Assembly: GCA_024234815.1 (NCBI GenBank) | Contig: JACKNO010000002.1 | Location: 558,001 to 622,000 of the forward strand | DNA: 64,000 bases | DNA from: Pseudomonadales bacterium | Lineage (GTDB): Bacteria; Pseudomonadota; Gammaproteobacteria; Pseudomonadales; Halieaceae | Direction of reading: 5' to 3' | Shown: piece by piece, positions 17,766 to 24,535 of the stretch | How the letters are laid out: each line of letters opens with the position of its first letter | How positions within the stretch are numbered: the stretch's first letter is position 1 | Program-made: the position numbers and the translations under genes | The notes under the pieces: model-generated | Told to the model about the DNA's origin: nothing | What the model saw: only the letters and a program-made list of their open reading frames with translations | Database searches by the model: none

Positions 17766-19541
17766 TCAGGAACTCGCCGGGCGCAGCAGACCAAAACCGT
17801 AGATACTGTCCCTCCCGGGAGGCCCGAGGTCTTCTGCGGTCCGACACAACAGATCCAGCGCATCATCGGCCGGCTGCAGCTGGCGCAAGCGGGCAACGGC
17901 GGCGGATGCAAAAGGAACCGCGAACGAGGTGCCCGAGGACGCGACAAAACCGCCGCCGGACCTGGCATGCCTTACCCCGACCCCTGGCGCGGCGATATCC
18001 AGGTAATCACCGCGATTGGCCAACCGGAATATCTGTCCGCTGGCGTCAACTGCCGTGACCGCAACAACCGAGGTGTAAGCGGCGGGATACATTGGCGCCG
18101 CGACCGGACCGCCGTTACCGGCGGCAGCGAGAATTGTCACATCACTCTCGGACGCCCGCTGCAGGGCCGCCTCCAGCAGCCTGTTGGGCGGACCCGCCAG
18201 GCTGATATTGATCACGTCGACATGGGAGGATATGAGCCAGTCCAGCGCTCGCACGAGGCTGACCGTGCTGGCAATTTCACCGCGCTGGGCGTCCTGCTCA
18301 AAAACTTCTGCGGCATACACTTCCGACTTGGGTGCGATTCCCAGGTACCCGTCTCCGTTGCCGACCATAATGGAGGCGATGGCCGTGCCGTGAAAACTGG
18401 GCATGACTGCCCCGTCGGAAGCGAATGAGCGGGTCTTGATCCTGGCTTCGTGCAATGCGGGGTGGTTCACATCCACCTGGCTGTCAATCATGCCTATACG
18501 CAGGGACATCTGCTCGGTATCGCCGGGGAAAGCAACCGCCGAGCGAGGCGAAATGCCCTCGCCAGACTGTTCGGAAAGCTGGTCGCCCGCCGTGTATATA
18601 TGATTGAGGTCCACCTCGGCGCGATCACTGCCGACCACGTCGATCACGCCCTGCCTGACCTTGGTGATGTCAAAACTGGACGGCGCGGCCACTTCAGCCA
18701 GGCGCATGCCGAGGCCCGGCAAATCCGTTACCGTGGCAAACAGGTACCCCTCTTTGGCTAACTCGTCGAAGACTTCCGGTGCCGCCATGACCAGCCACTG
18801 GTCCTTTTGGATGCGCCCCTCATCCATTTCGATCCTGTCGAGGATTTCATCGATTCGCTCATCCACGCGGTCGTTGACCTGGCCCTCCAGCTTGCCTTCC
18901 ACTGCTGATGCGATCTGGCCTTCCACCGCAACCTCAACACCGGTATCCACAATACTTTCCGTGGTGTTCTGGACACTGGCTTCTACCGAATTTTCCACAC
19001 TGTCCTCGACAGCCTGCTCGACCACGGCCGACATATCTTCCTCGAAGGCGATTTCCATGGAGTCCTCGACATCCTCGGCTACGCCATCGACTACTTTCTG
19101 CTCTATTTTCTCCTCGAGCGACTCCTCGACGATACCCTCGATGGTGTCTTCTACGTCCTGCTCAACCTCGCTCTCGATATTCCCTTCAAGGACTATCTCG
19201 ACTTTATCGTTGATGCTTTCTTCGACATCTTCCTCGACCGATTCTTCAACCGACTCCTCGATCTGTTGTTCAACCAGTTTCTCAAAAGCGTTATCATAGC
19301 CGCCCAGCGATAATTCATCGTCTTCTATCCGCTCCTGGAGTCGCTCCTCGACCTGCTCGGTAACCTTGTCCTGGACAGACTCTTCGATGATTTCGTCGTC
19401 GGAAACGCCGCCACCGGGGACCTGGCTGAAGGCTGGTTGCCCCAGCAGTAAAAAGCTGGAAAAAATGAACGATGCGCTGGCAATACCCAGGCGAAACGGC
19501 CGCGCACTGTCTGCACAAGCGGGATTTCCCTTAGGTTTCAT
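17766..19541 (-). CDS. S8 subtilisin-like protease with long tetrapeptide-repeat N-terminal region
   Basis: The 591-residue exported protein (several in-frame ATG between 19592 and 19541; the last is used) has a signal peptide ending GQPAFSQ. A highly acidic region of about 150 residues follows, in which a hydrophobic residue (V/I/L) recurs strictly every fourth position (37 units, bases 18831-19274). The C-terminal ~270 residues form a peptidase S8 domain with Asp in IGMIDSQVD, His in FHGTAIASIM and Ser in SSGTSFAVPFASA. It is divergent from an ECF sigma/anti-sigma pair and convergent with an outer-membrane barrel. A secreted or surface protease whose repeat region serves as spacer, prodomain or multimerisation module is inferred. 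Confidence 0.85.
   Translation of the reverse strand: MKPKGNPACADSARPFRLGIASASFIFSSFLLLGQPAFSQVPGGGVSDDEIIEESVQDKVTEQVEERLQERIEDDELSLGGYDNAFEKLVEQQIEESVEESVEEDVEESINDKVEIVLEGNIESEVEQDVEDTIEGIVEESLEEKIEQKVVDGVAEDVEDSMEIAFEEDMSAVVEQAVEDSVENSVEASVQNTTESIVDTGVEVAVEGQIASAVEGKLEGQVNDRVDERIDEILDRIEMDEGRIQKDQWLVMAAPEVFDELAKEGYLFATVTDLPGLGMRLAEVAAPSSFDITKVRQGVIDVVGSDRAEVDLNHIYTAGDQLSEQSGEGISPRSAVAFPGDTEQMSLRIGMIDSQVDVNHPALHEARIKTRSFASDGAVMPSFHGTAIASIMVGNGDGYLGIAPKSEVYAAEVFEQDAQRGEIASTVSLVRALDWLISSHVDVINISLAGPPNRLLEAALQRASESDVTILAAAGNGGPVAAPMYPAAYTSVVAVTAVDASGQIFRLANRGDYLDIAAPGVGVRHARSGGGFVASSGTSFAVPFASAAVARLRQLQPADDALDLLCRTAEDLGPPGRDSIYGFGLLRPASS
18831..19274 (-). repeat. 37-unit tetrapeptide repeat region inside the S8 protease gene
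   Basis: The translated units read V/I/L-E/D-x-x (for example VEES VEED VEES INDK) with only one non-hydrophobic first position in 37. A shorter block with the same period lies just N-terminal of it. Confidence 0.85.
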
Positions 19542-19634
19542 AGAGTTATACATAAACATACGATTACCCGCTACCCAGATGAGTTTCAGCACCCAACCTA
19601 TTGACGGTCAGCGTCAAGAATAATTCCCCCGGAT

Positions 19635-19660
19635 GGAATAGAATCCACCCGTTAAACGTC
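19635..19660 (+). promoter_or_regulatory. Candidate ECF-type promoter upstream of the sigma factor gene
   Basis: GGAATA (19635-19640), 16 bases, then CGTC (19657-19660) has the layout of many ECF-dependent promoters and lies 22 bases before the start codon. It would provide autoregulation. The motifs are short, so this is tentative. Confidence 0.4.
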
Positions 19661-19681
19661 ACCCATAATAGCAGGAATAGG

Positions 19682-20185
19682 ATGTCAATGCTCAGCGATC
19701 TACAACGCGAGGCACTGCTCGCTGAGTTGGGTGGGTTGCGCAAGTTCTGCATCTCGCTCACCGGTAATGTTGCCGATGGCGACGACCTGCTGCAAGCCAC
19801 AATCGAGCGCGTGCTGGAAAAAGGCATGCCGGCGGATGCCCATGTAGCCAAATGGGCCTACCGGGTTTGCAAGAACGCCTGGATCGATGAGATCAGGGCG
19901 CGGGATGTGAGGCAAAAGTACCCTCAGCTGGTGAGTTCTGAGGAGCATAACTCGCCATCGGCGGAACAATCCGCAGATGGCCTACAAGAACTGGCAGCAG
20001 TGAGCGCCGCCCTGGATGAGATACCTCCGGAGCAGCGCCTGGCTCTGACCCTGGTGGCCATCGACGGCAAGACCTACGCCGAGGCCGCCAGCATACTGGA
20101 CGTGCCGGTTGGGACGATAATGAGTCGTATAGCAAGGGCCAGGCGCCACCTGGTCGAGCATTGCGGCCTGCGAAATGCGGATTGA
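19682..20185 (+). CDS. ECF-family RNA polymerase sigma factor
   Basis: The 167-residue product starts at ATG 19682 behind AGGA. Region 2 is seen in DDLLQATIERVLEK and WAYRVCKNAWIDEIR, region 4 in LDEIPPEQRLALTLVAIDG followed by the helix-turn-helix TYAEAASILDVPVGTIMSR. The length is typical of ECF sigma factors. The next gene encodes a membrane anti-sigma factor and overlaps or abuts it. Likely targets are its own operon and possibly the divergent protease. Confidence 0.9.
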   Translation: MSMLSDLQREALLAELGGLRKFCISLTGNVADGDDLLQATIERVLEKGMPADAHVAKWAYRVCKNAWIDEIRARDVRQKYPQLVSSEEHNSPSAEQSADGLQELAAVSAALDEIPPEQRLALTLVAIDGKTYAEAASILDVPVGTIMSRIARARRHLVEHCGLRNAD

Positions 20186-20192
20186 GATTACG

Positions 20193-20924
20193 ATGAATCT
20201 AACAGAACAGGATTACGAATTACTCTCCCGGTACCTGGACCAGGAACTGCCGGCGTCAATCGCGAAGCAGCTGGAACAGCGGCTCGCTGTCGAGTCGCCG
20301 CTGGCGGAAGCGCTTGCCGACCTGCGGTCGCTGCAAGTTCGCATGCAAAACGCCTACAAGGACATCGGCGATCAAGCCATACCCGCACGGATCAGCGCCC
20401 TGCTGCGACCGCAGGCAGAAACCGCGCTAATCCTCCCTTTCCCGCGGCGGCGGGCCAAGGCCTGGAGTTTCGCGCTGGCTGCGTCCCTTGTGGTGGCGGC
20501 GTCCGCGACGCTCGTCACCCAGTGGCGCCTGGATTCTGCGCTGCCAGGGGCCGTTCCCGGCGCCGATACCCAGCTGGCCACCGTTCTCGAATCCAGCCCA
20601 TCCAGCGCCACGGATTGGCTTGCACTCGACGACGGCCGCAACGTGAGGCCCCTGCTGAGCTTTCGCGGCGTGGACGGTAACTGGTGTCGCGAGTACCTGA
20701 TAGCGGATACCGATGGCAATTGGCACGGGGTCGCCTGCCGTGGTAACCAGGGCTGGGCCAACCGGGCGCTGACGGCGACCCAGCCGGCCGGCTCCAGTGA
20801 TGAATACCGTCCCGCCGGCGCCATGGCAGCGGATGAAGTTGCCGACTTCATCGATCGCAACGCCGCGGATATACCCCTGGACGCAAGTCAGGAAGCCAGC
20901 GTTATCGCCGGCAAGTGGCAGTAG
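20193..20924 (+). CDS. Membrane-bound anti-sigma factor
   Basis: The 243-residue product (ATG 20193; ATG 20175, overlapping the sigma stop, is also possible) has an N-terminal cytoplasmic part of the anti-sigma type (YELLSRYLDQELPA), one membrane helix (about residues 88-108, SFALAASLVVAASATLV) and a periplasmic domain of ~130 residues with two Cys. No zinc-binding H-x3-C-x2-C motif is present. Location directly after an ECF sigma gene defines its role: it should hold the sigma factor until an envelope signal arrives. Confidence 0.8.
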   Translation: MNLTEQDYELLSRYLDQELPASIAKQLEQRLAVESPLAEALADLRSLQVRMQNAYKDIGDQAIPARISALLRPQAETALILPFPRRRAKAWSFALAASLVVAASATLVTQWRLDSALPGAVPGADTQLATVLESSPSSATDWLALDDGRNVRPLLSFRGVDGNWCREYLIADTDGNWHGVACRGNQGWANRALTATQPAGSSDEYRPAGAMAADEVADFIDRNAADIPLDASQEASVIAGKWQ

Positions 20925-20962
20925 GTCGACCCGCCAATTCTGTCCGGGAAGTACCGCAGAAC

Positions 20963-20980
20963 GGGGCGACAGAACGCCCC
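20963..20980 (+). terminator. Hairpin after the sigma/anti-sigma operon
   Basis: GGGGCG and CGCCCC enclose a six-base loop, 38 bases after the anti-sigma stop, and are followed by only two T. A weak terminator or mRNA-stabilising hairpin. Confidence 0.45.
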
Positions 20981-21276
20981 TTCCTCGAGCATTTATCCCG
21001 ATCCCGTAAACGTCACCGTCCTCGGCAAACCGCGACTATGCCTGTTGGCATGAGGTAAACAGAAAATCCCGAAGCTTCGGGTTCAGGCAGATTATTTCGA
21101 AAAGGAACAGAAGCGGGAAAGGAGAAGCAGGGCCTATCGCCTCATGTTGACGGTAGGCCCTGGGGTTCAGTGCAGAGGGCTAGCGGTCCCTGCTCTGTGA
21201 GACTATCTTCGGAATGTCCTGAACCGGCAACTGCGAACGCTTTAAAACATCCTGCGTCGCCGGTAAGCGACTGATT

Positions 21277-21401
21277 CCGTTATAAAAAGCGAGATCGGTA
21301 GCGGGGCTGCAAGGTCTCTTCTTTAGTCGAGAAACTTATTGCACCCAATGCCCTTCGCTACCTTCTCGGGTGGTTTCACTCCACTTTCATCCCGATAACG
21401 G
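21277..21401. ncRNA. Candidate structured RNA or leader element (unclassified)
   Basis: Nested complementary segments: CCGTTAT (21277) with ATAACGG (21395-21401), GGTAGCG with CGCTACC, GGGCTGCAA with TTGCACCC (one bulge), an inner TCTC...GAGA hairpin and a side hairpin GTGG...CCAC. The pairing holds on either strand, so orientation is not fixed. It lies 140 bases upstream of the ABC exporter gene and could be its leader. It does not match any RNA family I can recall. Confidence 0.4.
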
Positions 21402-21539
21402 CTCAGGCTCATAAATTATTCCCGGCCAGGGCACATTTTTTTATTTTTTTCATATCGATCCGGAATCAGCCCCCTGGCCCATAGCGACCCGGCCGTACCC
21501 GCTACTGATTCAAGCCGCGATTCCACGTAGAATCTGTTG

Positions 21540-23336
21540 ATGCGACATGGAAACTTCGAGCCCGAGCCCGATCACCGGGTAAACTGGCGGATAATCAGGC
21601 ACCTCACCCCCTACCTCGCCGAATCGCGCAACCGGGTGCTGCTCGCGCTCACCTTTTTGCTGCTGGCCAAGGGGGCGATCCTGCTGATCCCCTTTCTGCT
21701 CAAGCACCTGGTGGACGCGCTGGACGGCCAGAGCGTACAGTCGCTCGCTCCCGCCCTACTGGCGGGCCTGGTGCTGGCCTACGGCGCGGCCCGCTTCTCC
21801 AATGTCTTTTTCGCGGAACTGCGGGACACGGTATTTGGCCGGGTGACAGAACGGGCCATGCGCAGGATAGGCCTGCAGGTGTTTCGGCATGTGCACTCCC
21901 TCGACCTGGATTTTCACCTGAATCGCCGCACCGGCGCGCTGGCGCGCGAGATAGAGCGCGGCACCACCGGCATCAGCTTCCTGATGCGTTTCTTCGTGTT
22001 CAACATCGCCCCTACCCTGCTGGAAATCGCCATGGTGGTCGGCATCTTCCTGTACAACTACAGCGCGACCTATGCCCTGATCACCCTGGCTTCGGTGGCT
22101 GCCTACGGATTCTTCTCACTGCGCGCCACCGAGTGGCGCACACAGTTCGTCCGGGAAATGAACGCGGCCGATTCAGCGAGTAACACCCGGGCTCTGGACA
22201 GCCTGCTCAACTTTGAAACCGTCAAGTACTTCGGCAACGAGGACTTCGAGGCGCGTCGTTACGATACCGAGCTGGAAAAATGGGAACTTGCCCGGCGCAG
22301 GAATCGCCTGTCCCTGTTTGGCCTGAATGGCGGCCAGGCGCTGATCATCGCCATCGCCCAGACCAGCATGATAGGGCTCGCTGCGTGGCAGGTGAAAAGC
22401 GCTGAAATCACCCTCGGGGACTTCATCCTGATCAACCAGTTCATGCTGCAACTGTTCCTGCCCCTGGGATTTCTCGGCTTCGTATTCCGGGAGATCAAGG
22501 GCTCGATGGCCAATATCGAAAAGATGTTCGAGTTGCTGGCCCTGGCGCCAAAGGTGGTAGACACTCCCGACGCCGCGGAGCTGGAAATGGCGCGCGGCCG
22601 GATTGTTTTCGAGGACGTGAACTTCAGTTACACGGACAACCGTACCATTCTCAACAATGTGAGTTTCACGGTTGAGCCCAGGGAAAAAGTGGCGGTTGTA
22701 GGCAGCAGCGGCGCCGGAAAATCGACCCTGGTAAAACTGCTGTTCAGATTCTACGACCCGGACAAGGGACGCATCCTGATCGACGGCCAGAACATCCACA
22801 ATGTCAGCCAGGCGTCCTTGCGCCGCGCCATCGGTATCGTTCCGCAGGATACGGTGTTGTTCAACGACAGCATCTTTGAAAACGTCCGTTACGGCAACCC
22901 GCGGGCCGAAGACCACGAAGTTGAGCAGGCAATTGAACTGGCCCACCTGTCCGATTTTATTCTCGCCCTACCCGAGGGCAGGGACACGCTGGTGGGCGAA
23001 CGCGGCCTCAAACTGTCCGGCGGCGAGAAACAACGGGTATCGATTGCGCGCACCATACTCAAACGCCCCCCGATCCTGGTGTTTGATGAGGCGACCTCGT
23101 CGCTGGACAGTAAAACCGAGCAGGCCATCCTGGCCGCGCTGCGGGACATTGCGCGCGACCACACCAGCCTCGTAATCGCCCATCGGCTTTCCACCATCAT
23201 CGACGCGGACAGGATAGTGGTACTTCACCAGGGAGAGATCGTCGAAAGCGGCAATCACCAGGACCTGCTGGCGAAGGGCGGCCACTATGCCCAACTGTGG
23301 CAGGCGCAACAACGGCAGGAGCCGTCACGCCAATAA
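21540..23336 (+). CDS. ABC exporter of the Atm1/HMT type (fused membrane and ATPase domains)
   Basis: The 598-residue half-transporter has six membrane helices (about residues 30-315) and an ATPase domain with Walker A GSSGAGKST, signature LSGGEKQR, Walker B ILVFDEATS and H-loop AHRLST. The membrane-domain sequence NFETVKYFGNEDFE is a hallmark of Atm1-like exporters, which move glutathione-bound metal or sulfur species out of the cytoplasm. It would work as a homodimer in the inner membrane. The structured intergenic region upstream may regulate it. Confidence 0.85.
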   Translation: MRHGNFEPEPDHRVNWRIIRHLTPYLAESRNRVLLALTFLLLAKGAILLIPFLLKHLVDALDGQSVQSLAPALLAGLVLAYGAARFSNVFFAELRDTVFGRVTERAMRRIGLQVFRHVHSLDLDFHLNRRTGALAREIERGTTGISFLMRFFVFNIAPTLLEIAMVVGIFLYNYSATYALITLASVAAYGFFSLRATEWRTQFVREMNAADSASNTRALDSLLNFETVKYFGNEDFEARRYDTELEKWELARRRNRLSLFGLNGGQALIIAIAQTSMIGLAAWQVKSAEITLGDFILINQFMLQLFLPLGFLGFVFREIKGSMANIEKMFELLALAPKVVDTPDAAELEMARGRIVFEDVNFSYTDNRTILNNVSFTVEPREKVAVVGSSGAGKSTLVKLLFRFYDPDKGRILIDGQNIHNVSQASLRRAIGIVPQDTVLFNDSIFENVRYGNPRAEDHEVEQAIELAHLSDFILALPEGRDTLVGERGLKLSGGEKQRVSIARTILKRPPILVFDEATSSLDSKTEQAILAALRDIARDHTSLVIAHRLSTIIDADRIVVLHQGEIVESGNHQDLLAKGGHYAQLWQAQQRQEPSRQ

Positions 23337-23370
23337 ATTCCACGGCGACGCCTGCGCCCCGGCCCGGTAC

Positions 23371-24288
23371 TCAGCGGCTAACAGGTTCCGCTTCCGGCAT
23401 CATCTCGTCGCCTTCAAACTGCACGGGCAAAAACAGCCCGCGATGATAGGTGACGATATCCGGCTCACCACTGGTGCGATACCAGGTGGGCGTAAGAGTG
23501 GAGCCCCAGAACGCGGTGCCACCCAGACCGTAGGGGGAAACCGGCAGCGCCACGCTCCACTTTTTGCGCCCGGTCATGACACAAACCGCCTCGACCCCAT
23601 CCTTGTTCTCGATCGTGGTCTCGCCATCGGCCGCGCACAGCCGGCGTGACTCGCCGGCATCCGTGCCCACGTAGCGCAAATCCAGCTTCACCGGCACCTT
23701 CTCGCCATTTTTTTTGACAAAGAGGTAGTCGCCATCACGACGCGATCGCTCCAGGGTAATGCCAATCGCACTGGCGCCGGTCACTGGATTGACCTGCAGG
23801 CTCAATTCCATCGCGGGGTTCTGTGCCGCGCCCAGGCGCGCGCTGTTGGTGCATTCCAGTATCTGGTTTCCAAACTGCAGGGGGAAGCTCGCGGTCGCCA
23901 GCAGTTGGGTTTCGTCGCGAGACTTGTCGACGGCGTAGACCTGGAGATCAGTCGCGGGGGCGGCCGACGTCCTGCAACCCGCGCTCAGGTACATCATCCG
24001 GCCCTCCTCGTAGTCCTGCTGGCTTCGGTAGAACTCCAGTGTGAGTTCGCCAGCGGTATTTTTACCCAGCTTCAGCAACAGATGGCTCAGCGGATTGCCG
24101 TGGGCCTGGCGGCAGAGATCCCGGTCCTCCCCTGGAGCGCATTCGTTGGGGTTGAGATCATCGTTCGGATCAGGCGTGATGGCGGTATCGAAGCCGCCGT
24201 AATAGGGCCCCAGATAAGGCTCGATCCTGTCTTCATCCCGACAGCCCGGGATGAAGACCAACAATGCAACAAGCAGTAGCCTGACCAT
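23371..24288 (-). CDS. Lipoprotein of unknown function
   Basis: The product is 305 residues from ATG 24288 (AGGGAG upstream). The lipobox VFIPGC at residue ~16 marks a lipoprotein. The mature part has several Cys (NECAPGEDRDLCRQ and others), Asp/Pro-rich stretches and beta-strand-like sequence; no family is recognised. It lies between the ABC exporter (tail to tail) and the PrsT gene (head to head). Confidence 0.7.
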   Translation of the reverse strand: MVRLLLVALLVFIPGCRDEDRIEPYLGPYYGGFDTAITPDPNDDLNPNECAPGEDRDLCRQAHGNPLSHLLLKLGKNTAGELTLEFYRSQQDYEEGRMMYLSAGCRTSAAPATDLQVYAVDKSRDETQLLATASFPLQFGNQILECTNSARLGAAQNPAMELSLQVNPVTGASAIGITLERSRRDGDYLFVKKNGEKVPVKLDLRYVGTDAGESRRLCAADGETTIENKDGVEAVCVMTGRKKWSVALPVSPYGLGGTAFWGSTLTPTWYRTSGEPDIVTYHRGLFLPVQFEGDEMMPEAEPVSR

Positions 24289-24535
24289 AATGTAGCGCTC
24301 CCTTTTCTCAAATGCCATCGCGGGCGCGATCACCGGGATGGCATGCCGCAGAATATGCGAGTTGTTTATGGGAGACAAATCACAGCTGTGCCAATTAAGC
24401 TGCAAAGCACTGGCCTGAATACGAGCGCTTCTGTTAGTGTTTCCGATGATGTTACGACCTGATGCGGGACGTACCCGCCTTACTGACAGGCAGACTCCGC
24501 ACCGCTCGCAAAGAGGAAAGTAGAAGGTGAATTTG

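Larger units (their letters stand above)
20925..21539. other. 615-base gene-free region with several RNA-like structures
   Basis: No gene was found. Besides the hairpin at 20963-20980, it holds a 14-base perfect palindrome (21068-21081, followed on the minus strand by a T-rich stretch), a 12-bp stem-loop (21128-21162, one T-G wobble), a nested multi-stem structure (21277-21401) and two T7 runs (21429-21450). Confidence 0.6.

Noticed and set aside
18604..19299. Ser/Thr-rich 231-codon plus-strand frame
   Set aside because: It is the antisense of the acidic tetrapeptide repeat of the S8 protease and has no start signal.
21128..21450. 6S RNA, RNase P RNA or tmRNA
   Set aside because: A GAGCCGTTAT stretch recalls 6S RNA, but the overall fold, conserved blocks and neighbours do not fit any of the three.
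24406..24535. Sigma-54 site upstream of prsT
   Set aside because: The best GG...GC pair has 11 instead of 10 bases between and poor flanking matches.
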